This document shows positions 18,051 to 27,588 of a DNA stretch of 64,000 nt, in pieces. A program made the translations under genes and the position numbers. The DNA lies in assembly GCF_030157465.1 (NCBI RefSeq), contig NZ_JAOAUU010000054.1, forward strand, positions 1 through 64,000, read 5' to 3'. The stretch comes from Zoogloea sp. (GTDB lineage: Bacteria; Pseudomonadota; Gammaproteobacteria; Burkholderiales; Rhodocyclaceae). The notes under the pieces are model-generated. The model saw nothing but the letters and a program-made list of their open reading frames with translations. It searched no databases and had not been told where the DNA came from. The first letter of the stretch is position 1; each line of letters opens with the position of its first letter.

Positions 18051-19253
18051 TCAGTGCCGGCCGCCGGGGTTGCGCCGGTAGACCAGCCCGGCGAGCGCGG
18101 TGAGCAGCCCGCAGGCGATGAGCGTGGGGCGCACCCCGAAGGCGTGGGCGAGGCTGCCCACCGCAAAGCTGCCGATGGGCGCAAGGCCGAGAAAGGCCAT
18201 GGTGAACAGCGCCATGACGCGGCCACGGAAATCGTTGTCGACGGCGGTCTGGATCAGCGTGTTGCTGCCGGCCACGCACAGCAGGAGGCAAAAACCCAGC
18301 CCGACCAGGATGGGCACGGCCTGCCACAGCGTGCCGGCAAGGGCGAACAGGGCCAGGGCCAGGCCCACCAGCGGCACGGCGCGGCCGACCAGCGCGGCCA
18401 GGCCGGCGGTGTCGGTGCGCCGGGCCAGCACCACGGCGGCGAGCAGCGCCCCGGCGCCGGCACTGCCCATCAGCAGGCCGAACAGGCGCGCGTCGCCACC
18501 GAGGATTTCGCGGGCGAACAGCGGCATCAGCACCGTGTAGGGCGTGGCGAGCAGGCTGAGGCTGGCGATGAGCAGCAGCGAGGCGCGGATGCGGCGGTGG
18601 GCGGCGGCGTAGCTGAGGCCTTCGCGCAGGGCCTGCAGCGGCGGGCTGGACGGTTTGCGCGGCGCGGCGGCGGGCAGGCGGATGGCCAGCAGGGCCAGCA
18701 GCACGGCCAGGTAAGAGCCCGCGTTGAGCAAAAAGCACAGCGCCTCGCCGGTTGTGGCGACGATCCAGCCGGCCAGCGCCGGCCCGACGAAGCGGGTGGC
18801 GTGCATCATGAAAGAGTTGAGGGCGATGGCGTTGGCCAGGTCGGCCTTGTCGTCGATGAGCTGCACCACGATGGCCTGGCGGGCGGGCACGTCGAGGGCG
18901 TTGATGCAGCCGAGGCCGAAGGCCAGCACGATCAGATGGGCGGGCGTGGCCATGTCCAGCCAGGCCAGTACGGCCAGCAGCAGCGCCTGCACCATCGAGA
19001 GGGCCTGGGTGGCGAGCAGCAGGCGGCGGCGGTCGAGGCGGTCGGTGATCACGCCGCCGAAGGCGCTGAAGACGAGGATGGGGATCTGGCTGGCAAAGGC
19101 CACCGTGCCCAGCACCAGGGCCGATCCGGTGAGCCGGTAGGCCAGCCACACCATCGCGATCTGCTGCATCCAGGTGCCGGCCAGCGACACGATCTGGCCG
19201 GCGAAGTAGATGCGGTAATTGCGGGAGTCGAGTGCGCGGAGATAGGCGGGCAT
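18051..19253 (-). CDS. MFS transporter, EntS/MFS_3-like
   Basis: A 400-aa major facilitator protein with about 12 hydrophobic segments. The N terminus RALDSRNYRIYFAGQIVSLAGTWMQQIAMVWLAYRLTGSALVLG and the loop GGVITDRLDRRRLLLATQ are typical of the enterobactin-exporter-like MFS_3 group. A start at ATG 19253 is taken; a GTG at 19283 would add ten residues and neither has a strong ribosome binding site. The long intra-protein frame on the opposite strand is a shadow. Substrate unknown; a drug or siderophore exporter is plausible by family only. Confidence 0.85.
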   Translation of the reverse strand: MPAYLRALDSRNYRIYFAGQIVSLAGTWMQQIAMVWLAYRLTGSALVLGTVAFASQIPILVFSAFGGVITDRLDRRRLLLATQALSMVQALLLAVLAWLDMATPAHLIVLAFGLGCINALDVPARQAIVVQLIDDKADLANAIALNSFMMHATRFVGPALAGWIVATTGEALCFLLNAGSYLAVLLALLAIRLPAAAPRKPSSPPLQALREGLSYAAAHRRIRASLLLIASLSLLATPYTVLMPLFAREILGGDARLFGLLMGSAGAGALLAAVVLARRTDTAGLAALVGRAVPLVGLALALFALAGTLWQAVPILVGLGFCLLLCVAGSNTLIQTAVDNDFRGRVMALFTMAFLGLAPIGSFAVGSLAHAFGVRPTLIACGLLTALAGLVYRRNPGGRH

Positions 19254-19422
19254 GGGGTGGGCTGCGGCGGCGGGGTGTGTCACGGTAGCCCGGCCGGGCC
19301 GCCGGGGGAAGGGTCGGCAGCGACGGGGTCCCCACCTGGTAGATGCCGTGAGCATCGTTCAGAACAAGCCCGGGAGGCTGAGCCGTTGATCGTTCAGGTT
19401 GTTGCGGACAATATGCGCCTTG

Positions 19423-19445
19423 ATCGCCGCATTTTTTGCGGCGAT
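19423..19445. repeat. Perfect hairpin upstream of fic
   Basis: ATCGCCGCA-TTTTT-TGCGGCGAT is an exact 9-base stem with a five-T loop, about 40 bases upstream of the fic start. It has no trailing T run on either strand, so it does not look like a standard terminator. It may be a leader structure or binding site. Confidence 0.5.
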
Positions 19446-19473
19446 TGTCTTGCCCCTGCGGTGAAGGGTGCCC

Positions 19474-19502
19474 ATAATCACCGCATGAATTACGGTGATT
19501 AT
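19474..19502. promoter_or_regulatory. Palindromic operator overlapping the fic start codon
   Basis: ATAATCACCG and CGGTGATTAT are exact 10-base inverted arms separated by nine bases that contain the fic ATG (19485). The site could be an operator for a repressor or a hairpin that masks the start codon. Confidence 0.6.
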
Positions 19503-20609
19503 CTTTATATCTGGCAGGCACCGGATTGGCCGCTCTGGCGCTATGACCTCACCGCCCTGGCCGGCCGGCTGGCCGAAGTGAGCCGGGCCCAGGGCATGCT
19601 TCTCGGACGGCTGGCTGACGTGGGTGCGGCGACGCGGGCTCAGGCGAGCCTGCTCGCGCTCACCGATGATGTCGTCAAGACCAGCGAGATTGAAGGCGAG
19701 CACCTGAATGTCGCCTCCGTCCGTTCGAGCATTGCCCGTCGCCTGGGGGTGGATATCGGTGCGCTGGCGCCTGTCGATCGCCATGTGGAGGGCGTGGTGG
19801 AGATGGTGCTGGATGCGACGGCAAACTGCGCCCGGCCGATGACCGAGGAACGCCTGTTCGGCTGGCATGCGGCGCTGTTTCCAACAGGCTATTCGGGCAT
19901 CACGCGGATCACGGTTGCCGGCTGGCGCGATGATGCGAGCGGGCCGATGCAGGTGATCTCCGGGCTGATGGGGCGGCAGAAGGTCCACTTCGAGGCTCCG
20001 CCGGCAGCGCGGCTTCCGGCGGAAACCGCGCGATTCCTCGACTGGCTGAATGCCGACACGGGCGAGGCTGCACTCATCAAGGCCGGCCTGGGTCACCTCT
20101 GGTTGGTTACCTTGCACCCGTTCAACGACGGCAATGGACGGATTGCGAGGGCGGTCGGTGATCTGTTGCTCGCCCGGGCCGACGGCAGCCCGCAGCGCTT
20201 TTACAGCCTGTCTGCACAGATCCAGCGCGACCGGAAGGCCTACTACGGGATTCTCGAGCGAACCCAGAAGGGCAGCATGGATGTCACGGGCTGGCTGGCC
20301 TGGTTTCTGGAGAGCCTCCACCACGCCGTCGATCAGGCCAGTCAAACGCTCGATGCCGTACTGGCCAGGACGCGCTTCTGGCAGCGCTGGGCGGCCACGC
20401 CGCTCAGCGAGCGGCAGGTGAAGGTGCTCAATCAGCTGCTGGACGGCTTCGAGGGAAAACTCACCAGCAGCAAGTGGGCGGCGATGGCCAGGTGCTCGGC
20501 GGATACGGCCCTGCGTGACATCAACGATCTGCTTGCCCGTGGGGTGCTTCGGAAGATGGCTGCGGGCGGGCGTAGCACGGGGTACGAGTTGAACGAGCGC
20601 GAAGCGTAG
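19485..20609 (+). CDS. fic: Fic family protein with DUF4172 N-terminal domain
   Basis: A 374-aa Fic-domain protein, likely an AMP transferase that modifies a cytoplasmic protein. The N terminus (IWQAPDWPLWRYDLTALAGRL) matches the DUF4172 domain. The inhibitory alpha-helix motif [S/T]xxxE[G/N] is present as T66-SEI-E70-G71, so this is a class II Fic that is self-inhibited in cis. The catalytic motif HPFNDGNGRIAR starts at His211. The C-terminal segment (about 300-370) is a winged helix (LTSSKWAAMARCSADTALRDINDLLARGVLRK), suggesting DNA binding and possible self-regulation. The ATG lies inside a perfect palindrome. It is divergent from the MFS gene. Confidence 0.9.
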   Translation: MNYGDYLYIWQAPDWPLWRYDLTALAGRLAEVSRAQGMLLGRLADVGAATRAQASLLALTDDVVKTSEIEGEHLNVASVRSSIARRLGVDIGALAPVDRHVEGVVEMVLDATANCARPMTEERLFGWHAALFPTGYSGITRITVAGWRDDASGPMQVISGLMGRQKVHFEAPPAARLPAETARFLDWLNADTGEAALIKAGLGHLWLVTLHPFNDGNGRIARAVGDLLLARADGSPQRFYSLSAQIQRDRKAYYGILERTQKGSMDVTGWLAWFLESLHHAVDQASQTLDAVLARTRFWQRWAATPLSERQVKVLNQLLDGFEGKLTSSKWAAMARCSADTALRDINDLLARGVLRKMAAGGRSTGYELNEREA

Positions 20610-20800
20610 ATCAGCCGTAAGTTGGTGGAGCAGAGGCCCAGGTTTGGGGTGCCCCCGTCGCATGCTGCCGCAAGCCGGTGGGTTCGGTGTCGGCCGAGCC
20701 AGTGCCGCAGGGGCGAGATCCGACCCACGGGATGCATGGTTTGCAGGCCGTGCTACCGTTTGTCGCTGCGGTTGCTTGCCGCGAAGCTCAGGAGATTTTC

Positions 20801-21163
20801 ATGGATTGGTATTTGATGGCCTTGAAGAAGTACGCGGATTTCAAGGGGCGCTCCCAGCGCAAGGAATACTGGATGTTTACGCTGTTCAACCTGCTGGCGT
20901 TCTTTGTGCTTTCTATCGTTGGCAGCGTGCTGGGTGATCAGGCGGAGCTGCTGACCGGCATCTACAGCCTTGGGGTGTTGCTGCCGAGTGTTGCGGTGAC
21001 GGTTCGCCGACTGCACGACATCGGCAGGTCGGGCTGGTGGGCGCTGTTGATGGTGGTTCCCGTGGTGGGGGCCCTGATCCTGGTGGTGTTTGCGCTGCAG
21101 GACAGCCAGCCGGAGGCAAACGAGTACGGGCCCAATCCGAAGGCGCTGGTGCTCTCTTATTAA
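20801..21163 (+). CDS. DUF805 membrane protein
   Basis: A 120-aa inner membrane protein of the DUF805 (YhaH/YhaI) family: it starts MDWYLMALKKYADFKGRSQRKEYWMFTLFN, the family signature, and has three to four hydrophobic segments with VRRLHDIGRSGWWALL between them. The ATG at 20801 is preceded by CAGGAG. The function of the family is not established. The 190 bases between fic and this gene show nothing recognisable. Confidence 0.88.
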   Translation: MDWYLMALKKYADFKGRSQRKEYWMFTLFNLLAFFVLSIVGSVLGDQAELLTGIYSLGVLLPSVAVTVRRLHDIGRSGWWALLMVVPVVGALILVVFALQDSQPEANEYGPNPKALVLSY

Positions 21164-21266
21164 TCCTGAGCGGGTGGTCGGTATTCAATGACCGGGTTGA
21201 TGAGTTCTAACGGAGGCTGTTCCGTTTGCGGCTGCGACAAAAAAGGGGCACGGATGATTTTGTGTG

Positions 21267-21350
21267 AGGGCGACTTCAGTCGCCCTCGGCGCGTTGAATC
21301 ATCGACATGCCGCAGATCAGAGTCCGCGGGCGACTGAAGTCGCCCCTACG
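21267..21350. repeat. REP-like palindrome pair, second copy
   Basis: GGGCGACTTCAGTCGCCC and GGGCGACTGAAGTCGCCC again occur as an inverted pair, about 45 bases apart, as at 3451-3532. The right arm runs into the TAG stop codon of the guanine deaminase gene (21346-21348), so the repeat is the immediate 3' end of the xdh-guaD operon. Confidence 0.75.
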
Positions 21351-22701
21351 CGAGGCCGGGTGAATAGCCTGGCCGGATGCGCTGAAAAACGCGCTCGCCC
21401 ATCACGTGGGTGGCCACCACGCAGCGTTCGTCGCCCAGGATCATCAGGGCGAACAGGCGTTCGGCGAGGGATTGGGTGCGCTCCATGCGCCAGTCGAGTT
21501 CGGGGGTGGCGGCCCAGTCGAGGACGACGAAATCGGCTTCCCGGCCGGGGCTGAAGTTGCCGATGAATTCGTCGAGATAAAGCGCCCGGGCGCCGCCGAG
21601 GGTGGCGAGGTAGAAGCCGCGCAGGCCGGATAGCGGCGCGGCGCGGGCCTGGCTGACCGAATAGGCGTCGCCCAGGGTGCGCAGCAGGCTGAAGCCGGTG
21701 CCGGCGCCCACGTCGGTGGCAAGGCCCACGCGCATGCCTGCCTGGGTGCTGGCGGCATGATCGAAGAAGCCGCTGCCCAGGAACAGGTTGGAGCTGGGGC
21801 AGAAGGCTGCCGCGGTGCCGCTGGCGGCCAGGGCCTGGCGATCCGGCGCGTCGAGGTGGATGCAGTGGGCGTAGAGGGCGCGCGGCCTGGTCAGCCCGTG
21901 ATGGGCGTAAACATCCAGGTAGCTGCGTCGCTCGGGGAAGAGGGCCTTTACCCAGGCGATTTCGGCCGGGTTTTCGGCGAGGTGGCTTTGCAGGTGCAGG
22001 TTGGGCCGGGAGGCGAACAGTTCGCCGGCGAGCTGCAGTTGTTGTGGCGTGGAGCTGGCGGCAAAGCGCGGGGTGATGCTGTAGCGCAGGCGGCCCTGGC
22101 CGTGCCAGCGCTCGATGAGGGCGCGGCTGTCGCGGTCGCCGCGGGTGGCCGTGTCGCGCAGGTTTTCGGGGCAGTTGCGATCCATCAGTACCTTGCCGCA
22201 CAGCATGCGCAGGTTTCTGGCGCTGGCGGCGCTGAAGAATGCATCAACCGAATGGGCGTGCACGGTGGCGAACACCGAGGCGGTGGTGGTGCCGTGGGCG
22301 AGCAGGCGGTCGACGACGAAGGCGGCGGTGCGTTCGGCTTCGTGGACATCGGCAAAGCGGGCCTCGGCAGGAAAGGTGTAGTCGTTGAGCCAGTCGAGCA
22401 GCTGGCGGCCGAAGGAGGCGATGACGCCGGCTTGCGGGTAGTGCATGTGGCAGTCGACGAAGCCGGGCAGGACGAGGCGGCCGCGGTGGTCGTGGAGCGT
22501 GGCGGCGTGGCGGATGCCGGGCGGCATGGCGGCGCTGATGTCGCTCCAGGGGCCGGCGGCGCGGATGTGGCCGTCGCTGATCCACAGCGCGCCGTCGTCG
22601 AAATACTGCCAGGCGGCGGGGGCGTCGGCGGGGCCGGGGTCGGCGACAAAGTGCAGAACCTGGCCGCGGACGAGGACGTGTTGCGAGGTGGCGGCGTTCA
22701 T
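21346..22701 (-). CDS. guaD: Guanine deaminase
   Basis: A 451-aa amidohydrolase converting guanine to xanthine. Zinc ligands are visible in VDCHMHYPQ (about 75-83), LHLQSHLAENPAEI, YAHCIHLDAPD and GLATDVGAGTGFSLLRT, the last two being guanine-deaminase hallmarks. The start ATG at 22701 overlaps the xdhC stop in an ATGA arrangement; the longer open frame upstream lies inside xdhC. It is the last gene of the purine operon and feeds xanthine to the XdhAB dehydrogenase encoded upstream. The stop is inside a REP-like palindrome. Confidence 0.93.
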   Translation of the reverse strand: MNAATSQHVLVRGQVLHFVADPGPADAPAAWQYFDDGALWISDGHIRAAGPWSDISAAMPPGIRHAATLHDHRGRLVLPGFVDCHMHYPQAGVIASFGRQLLDWLNDYTFPAEARFADVHEAERTAAFVVDRLLAHGTTTASVFATVHAHSVDAFFSAASARNLRMLCGKVLMDRNCPENLRDTATRGDRDSRALIERWHGQGRLRYSITPRFAASSTPQQLQLAGELFASRPNLHLQSHLAENPAEIAWVKALFPERRSYLDVYAHHGLTRPRALYAHCIHLDAPDRQALAASGTAAAFCPSSNLFLGSGFFDHAASTQAGMRVGLATDVGAGTGFSLLRTLGDAYSVSQARAAPLSGLRGFYLATLGGARALYLDEFIGNFSPGREADFVVLDWAATPELDWRMERTQSLAERLFALMILGDERCVVATHVMGERVFQRIRPGYSPGLA

Positions 22702-23711
22702 TGCGGGCGCGGCATGGATGACAGCGGCGGGGCGTCGGGGCCGGGGTGGGCGGCGTGGCGGATGGCGGTGCGGGCTTCGCGAATCTGCAGCAGCTGGGCG
22801 GCCACCGAGGCGGCGATGGCTGCCGGGTGCTTGCTGCGGATGCCGGCAATGCCGATGGGGCAGGTGAGGTCGGCGAGGCGCAGCGGCGGCAGGCCGCGGG
22901 CGGTGAACTGGCGGTTGAAGCTGGCGCGCTTGCTGGCCGAGCCGATGAGGCCGAACCAGGCAAAATCGTGGCGCTCGAAGATGGCCTCGCAGATCGAGAA
23001 ATCCAGCGTGTGGCTGTGGGTCATGACCAGGAAGTAGCTGCCCGGCGGCGCGGCGCGCACTTCGGAGGTGGGCGTGTCGGTGGCAACGGCCTCCACGCCG
23101 GGCGGAAGGCTCGCCGGAAAAATGTCGTCGCGCCCATCCACCCAGGTGATGCGGGCGCCGAGAGGCGCAAGGGCGTGGACGGTGGCGGTGCCCACGTGGC
23201 CGGCGCCGAAGATCAGTACCGGAAAGGTGTCGGCACCGATCTGCTGGGTGAATGTCCAGCGGGCGCCGCGCACCTGCATGAGCGCTGTGTCGCCGCCGCA
23301 GTGTTCGATGGCCTGCCACGCGGAGGCCGGGTCGCCTTCGGCAATGCGGCGTTGCAGGGCGTGGCCGGCGGCAAGGGTGGCGGCGCGGGCTTGCCAGGCG
23401 GCGGCCTCCGGCGGGTCGATGCGTTCGATGACCAGCCACACGATGCCGCCGCAGCACTGGCCCAGCGACGGGCCGAGGGCGATACGCAAGAGGCGCGGCG
23501 GGCCGCCCACTTCAAGCAGGGCCCGCGCGGCGCCGCTGGCCAGCCATTCGAGCTGGCCGCCGCCAACGCTGCCAAGGCTGGCGGCAGCCCCGATCAGCAT
23601 GGTGGCGCCGGCTTCGCGGGGCGTGGAGCCGACGGTGTGCACCACGGTGACGAGCACCGCGGCCTGGCCGCGGGCGAGGGTGTCGGCGAGGGCCGGGAGC
23701 CAGCTGTTCAT
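22698..23711 (-). CDS. xdhC: Xanthine dehydrogenase accessory protein XdhC
   Basis: A 337-aa chaperone that binds and inserts sulfurated molybdenum cofactor into xanthine dehydrogenase. The N-terminal XdhC/CoxI segment has VTVVHTVGSTPREAGATMLI and SVGGGQLEW, then GPSLGQCCGGIVWLVIE. The C-terminal Rossmann segment has PVLIFGAGHVGTATVHALAPLG and HDFAWFGLIGSASKRASF. It overlaps both neighbours by four bases (ATGA), which implies translational coupling throughout the operon. Confidence 0.93.
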   Translation of the reverse strand: MNSWLPALADTLARGQAAVLVTVVHTVGSTPREAGATMLIGAAASLGSVGGGQLEWLASGAARALLEVGGPPRLLRIALGPSLGQCCGGIVWLVIERIDPPEAAAWQARAATLAAGHALQRRIAEGDPASAWQAIEHCGGDTALMQVRGARWTFTQQIGADTFPVLIFGAGHVGTATVHALAPLGARITWVDGRDDIFPASLPPGVEAVATDTPTSEVRAAPPGSYFLVMTHSHTLDFSICEAIFERHDFAWFGLIGSASKRASFNRQFTARGLPPLRLADLTCPIGIAGIRSKHPAAIAASVAAQLLQIREARTAIRHAAHPGPDAPPLSSMPRPQ

Positions 23712-26005
23712 GTCAGGGTGCCTCCGTTGAGGGCGCGCAGGATGGCTTCCGGCGTGGCGGGGGCGTCGAGCTGCGGGCGGGCGCCCGGCTCCAGGGCGGC
23801 GGCCACCGCGTCGCGCAGCGCGAAGAAAACCGACAGGGCCAGCATCAGCGGGGGTTCGCCAACGGCCTTGGAGCGGTGGATGGCGTCTTCTCTATTGGCG
23901 TTGTCGAACAGGCGCACGTTGAATACCGGTGGCAGGTTGGAGACGGCGGGAATCTTGTAGGTGGAGGGCGCGTGGGTCAGCAGGCGGCCATCGGCGCCAA
24001 AGACCAGTTCTTCGCAGGTGAGCCAGCCGAGGCCCTGCATGAAGCCGCCTTCGATCTGGCCGATGTCGATGGCCGGATTGATCGGGCGGCCGGCGTCGTG
24101 AAGGATATCGACACGCAGCACGCGGTGTTCGCCGGTGAGGGTGTCGATGGCCACTTCGCTCACCGCGGCGCCGTAGGCGAAATAGTAGAAGGGCCGGCCG
24201 CGCAGGGTGGTCGGGTCGAAGTGGATCTTGGGCGTGGCGTAGAAGCCGGCATCCCACAGCTGCACGCGGGCCCGGTAGGCGTCGGCGACGACCTGGGCGA
24301 AGGGGCGGTTGAAGCCCGGCGCGCGCACCTGGCCATCGGCAAAGCCGACCTGCCCGGCGTCGCTGCCGAGCCGTCCGGCGACGAAGGCGGCCAGGCGTTG
24401 GCAGATCGTCCGGCAGGCTGCCTGGGCGGCCTTGCCGTTGAGGTCGGTGCCGCTGGAGGCGGCGGTGGCCGAGGTGTTGGGCACCTGGCGGGTGTCGGTG
24501 GCGGACAGGCGCACGTCGGCCACCGGCAGGCCGAATTCACCGGCGACGATCTGGCGGATCTTGGTGTGCAGCCCCTGGCCCATTTCGGTGCCGCCGTGGC
24601 TGACCTGAACCGTGCCATCCTTGTAAACGTGCACCAGCGCGCCGGCCTGGTTGAAGAAGGTGGCGGTGAAGGAGATGCCGAACTTGACCGGGGTGAGGGC
24701 GATGCCGCGCTTGATGACCGGGCTGGCGGCGTTGAAGGCGGCAATGGCGGCGCGGCGGGGGGCGTAGCCGGCATCAAGGGCGAGCTGGCTAACCAGCGGC
24801 GCGATCACGTTGTCCTCGACCGTCATGCCGTAGGGCGTGGTGTTGCGAGGCGGGGCGTCGTAGAAGTTGGCGCGGCGCACGGCCAGCGGGTCGAGCTGCA
24901 GGTGGCGGGTGATATCGTCGATCACCGATTCGATGGCGAACATGCCCTGCGGCCCGCCAAAGCCGCGGAAGGCCGTGTTGGACACCGTGTGGGTGCGGCA
25001 GCGCAGGCTGCGGATGGCGACTGTGTCGAGGTAATAGGCGTTGTCGGCGTGAAAGACCGCGCGGTCGTTGATCGGGCCGGAAAGATCCGCCGAGAAGCCG
25101 CAGCGCGAGGCGAGCAGCAGCTTGAGGCCGATGATGCGGCCGGCCGCGTCGAAGCCGGCTTCGTATTCGATGCGAAAGTCGTGGCGCTTGCCGGTGGCGC
25201 GCATGTCGTCGTCGCGATCGAGGCGCATCTTGACCGGCTTGCCGGTGCGCCGGGCCAGCACCGCGGCGATGCAGGCCCACTGGGCGGCCTGGGATTCCTT
25301 GCCGCCAAAGCCGCCGCCCATGCGCCGACATTCGCAGCTCACCTGATGCATGCGCCAGCCGAGGGCGTGCGCGACGATGTGCTGGATTTCGGTGGGGTGC
25401 TGGGTTGAGCTGACGAGGTGCAGGCTGTCGTCTTCCCGGGGGATCGCCAGCGAAACCTGGCCTTCGAGATAGAAGTGCTCCTGCCCGCCCAGGTGCAGCG
25501 TGCCGGCCAGGCGATGGGGCGCGCTGGCCAGGGCGGCGGCCACGTCGCCCCGGCTGATGTCGACCGGTGGCAGCACATGGCTGTCGGCGGCCAGCGCGTC
25601 TTCGACGGTAAGAAGGGCCGGCCATGCTTCGATTTCGACTTGAGCCAGGCGGGCGGCGTGGCGGGCCTGGTCACGGGTGTCGGCGGCGACGGCAAACAGC
25701 GGCTGGCCGTGGAAGCTCACTTCGCCATCGGCAAGGATGGGGTCGTCGTGCACGGCCGCCCCGCAGTTGTTGTCGCCGGGAATGTCGGCGGCAACGATCA
25801 CCGCGCGCACGCCGGGGGCCGCGCGCACCGCCGAAAGGTCGAGGGACACGATGCGCCCGTGGGCGACGCTGGAGAGGCCGGGGGCCGCGTGCAGGGTGCC
25901 GGCGGGCTCCGGCAGGTCGTCGGTGTAGGCGGCTTCGCCCGTGACGTGCAGATGGGCACTTTCGTGGGGCAGGGCGGCCCCGACGGGCGGCGGGGTGGTG
26001 TTCAT
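23708..26005 (-). CDS. xdhB: Xanthine dehydrogenase, molybdopterin-binding subunit
   Basis: A 765-aa catalytic subunit oxidising hypoxanthine and xanthine to urate. The a/b hammerhead domain spans about 20-130 (GEAAYTDDLPEPAGTLHAA). Molybdopterin-domain motifs are QEHFYLEGQVSLAIP, ECRRMGGGFGGKESQ, NTAFRGFGGPQGMF, and VSHGGTEMGQGLHTKI. The start at 26005 overlaps the xdhA stop (ATGA); a longer frame reaches into xdhA. Length agrees with the bacterial XdhB class. Confidence 0.94.
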   Translation of the reverse strand: MNTTPPPVGAALPHESAHLHVTGEAAYTDDLPEPAGTLHAAPGLSSVAHGRIVSLDLSAVRAAPGVRAVIVAADIPGDNNCGAAVHDDPILADGEVSFHGQPLFAVAADTRDQARHAARLAQVEIEAWPALLTVEDALAADSHVLPPVDISRGDVAAALASAPHRLAGTLHLGGQEHFYLEGQVSLAIPREDDSLHLVSSTQHPTEIQHIVAHALGWRMHQVSCECRRMGGGFGGKESQAAQWACIAAVLARRTGKPVKMRLDRDDDMRATGKRHDFRIEYEAGFDAAGRIIGLKLLLASRCGFSADLSGPINDRAVFHADNAYYLDTVAIRSLRCRTHTVSNTAFRGFGGPQGMFAIESVIDDITRHLQLDPLAVRRANFYDAPPRNTTPYGMTVEDNVIAPLVSQLALDAGYAPRRAAIAAFNAASPVIKRGIALTPVKFGISFTATFFNQAGALVHVYKDGTVQVSHGGTEMGQGLHTKIRQIVAGEFGLPVADVRLSATDTRQVPNTSATAASSGTDLNGKAAQAACRTICQRLAAFVAGRLGSDAGQVGFADGQVRAPGFNRPFAQVVADAYRARVQLWDAGFYATPKIHFDPTTLRGRPFYYFAYGAAVSEVAIDTLTGEHRVLRVDILHDAGRPINPAIDIGQIEGGFMQGLGWLTCEELVFGADGRLLTHAPSTYKIPAVSNLPPVFNVRLFDNANREDAIHRSKAVGEPPLMLALSVFFALRDAVAAALEPGARPQLDAPATPEAILRALNGGTLT

Positions 26006-27459
26006 GTTTGCGGCTCCAGCCCGCAGAGGCTTACCGGCACGCCGCTGGCCTCCAGCCACAGGCGCTGCAGCAGCTTGGCGGCAACTTGCCGGCGGTAGGC
26101 CGCGCTGGCGCGTAGGTCATCGAGCGGCGTGAATTCTTCGGCCAGAACGGCCATGGCATCGCTGACCGTGTCCGCCTTCCACGGCTGGCCAAGGAGCAGC
26201 GCCTCTGTGATGGGCGCGCGCCGGGGTGTGGCGGCCATGCCGCCGAAGGCGATGCGGGCGTCGCCGACGTGCCCGTCGGCCAGGGTCAGCGCGAAGGCGC
26301 CGCACACGGTGGAGATGTCCTGATCGAAGCGCCTGGCGATTTTCCAGCAGCGGAACAGGCGGCCGGCGGGAGCGGGGGGCAGCTCCAGCGCCTGAATGAA
26401 TTCGCCGGGTTCAAGGGCCGTTTGCTGGTAGCCGGTATAAAAATCTTCGAGCGGCACGCGGCGCAGGCGCTCGCCGCGACGCAGCAGCACCCGGGCGTCG
26501 AGGGCAATCAGGCCGGGCATCGAATCGCCGATGGGCGAAGCGTTGGCAAGGTTGCCGCCCAGGGTGCCGGCGTTCCTGATCGGTGGCGCGGCAAAGCGGC
26601 GGGCGATGTCGGCCCAGCCCGGCTCGAAATCGACAAGCGCCGCAAAGGCGTCGGTGAGGCTGGCGCTCGCGCCGATGACGAGCGTGCCGGCGTCGCGGTG
26701 GATGGCCTTGAGTTCGGGCACGGCGCCGAGTCCGAGCATGTCGCGGATAGGGCGCAGCTGTTTGGTCACCCACAGGCCCACGTCCGTCGCGCCGGCCACG
26801 AGGCGCGCCTCCGGCATGGCCAGCCGGGCGGCGGCGAGTTCGGCGAGGCTGCGGGGAGCGATGAAGCACTGCTCGCCGATGCGGTACTCCAGCGTCGGGA
26901 GGGCGGCCATTTCATCGAGGGCGGCCAGCACCGCGGTGCGCTCGATGCCCACCCGCGGCAACGCCCAGGCGGCCGGCATGGCATCGATGATGGGCCGGTA
27001 GCCGGTGCAGCGGCACAGGTTGCCGGAAATCGCCTCCATCACCGAGTCCCGCGTGGGGCAGTCCGGCGTGTTTTCGTAGAGCGCGAACAGCGACATCACG
27101 AAGCCCGGCGTGCAGAAACCGCATTGCGATGCGTGGCCATCCACCAGCGCCTGCTGTAGCGGGTGCAACTGGCCGGTGCCGGCCAGCGGTGCAAGATCTT
27201 CCACGGTGAACAGCGCCTTGCCGTCGAGCATGGGCAAAAACTGGAGGCAGGCATTCACGGCCCGCAACTGCAGCCGGGCGCCCCGCTTCTCGCCGATCAC
27301 CACCGTGCACGCCCCGCAATCGCCCTCTGCGCAGCCTTCCTTGGTGCCGGTGGCGTGGCACTCCTCGCGCAGATACTGCAGGACGGTACGCGTCGGCGAA
27401 AGGCCCTCCACCTGCCTGATGGCGCCGCGAAAATGGAAGCTGATGGCTCGTTCGCTCAT
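26002..27459 (-). CDS. xdhA: Xanthine dehydrogenase small subunit (2Fe-2S and FAD)
   Basis: A 485-aa subunit with two [2Fe-2S] clusters and FAD that passes electrons from the molybdenum site to NAD. The plant-type ferredoxin domain has CHATGTKEGCAEGDCGAC; the helical domain has SQCGFCTPGF and GNLCRCTGYRPII (about 105-150). The FAD domain follows (LVAGATDVGLWVTKQ; NAGTLGGNLANASPIGDS) and ends with a CO dehydrogenase flavoprotein C-terminal domain. The ATG at 27459 gives MSERAISFHFRG; three residues upstream is another ATG. First gene of the xdhABC-guaD operon; no promoter consensus is evident in the 130 bases before it. Confidence 0.93.
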   Translation of the reverse strand: MSERAISFHFRGAIRQVEGLSPTRTVLQYLREECHATGTKEGCAEGDCGACTVVIGEKRGARLQLRAVNACLQFLPMLDGKALFTVEDLAPLAGTGQLHPLQQALVDGHASQCGFCTPGFVMSLFALYENTPDCPTRDSVMEAISGNLCRCTGYRPIIDAMPAAWALPRVGIERTAVLAALDEMAALPTLEYRIGEQCFIAPRSLAELAAARLAMPEARLVAGATDVGLWVTKQLRPIRDMLGLGAVPELKAIHRDAGTLVIGASASLTDAFAALVDFEPGWADIARRFAAPPIRNAGTLGGNLANASPIGDSMPGLIALDARVLLRRGERLRRVPLEDFYTGYQQTALEPGEFIQALELPPAPAGRLFRCWKIARRFDQDISTVCGAFALTLADGHVGDARIAFGGMAATPRRAPITEALLLGQPWKADTVSDAMAVLAEEFTPLDDLRASAAYRRQVAAKLLQRLWLEASGVPVSLCGLEPQT

Positions 27460-27588
27460 GGTTCGCACCCGTTCCTGTGCGTCGGAAACGCCGATACTTT
27501 CACGCTAACACATGGCGGCCCGGTGCGCTTTTGGTGAAGTCTTCGCGGGCGCTTTCCGGCCGCAGCGGGGCAGAATATTTTTTCTTCC

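Noticed and set aside
19423-19445. Rho-independent terminator
   Set aside because: The stem is perfect but the T run is in the loop, and no T run follows on either strand.
16188-19484. Very long plus-strand open frame leading into fic
   Set aside because: It is antisense to the radical SAM and MFS genes, is low-complexity (Gly, Gln, His, Arg, Glu-rich), and is a high-GC shadow; fic starts at 19485.
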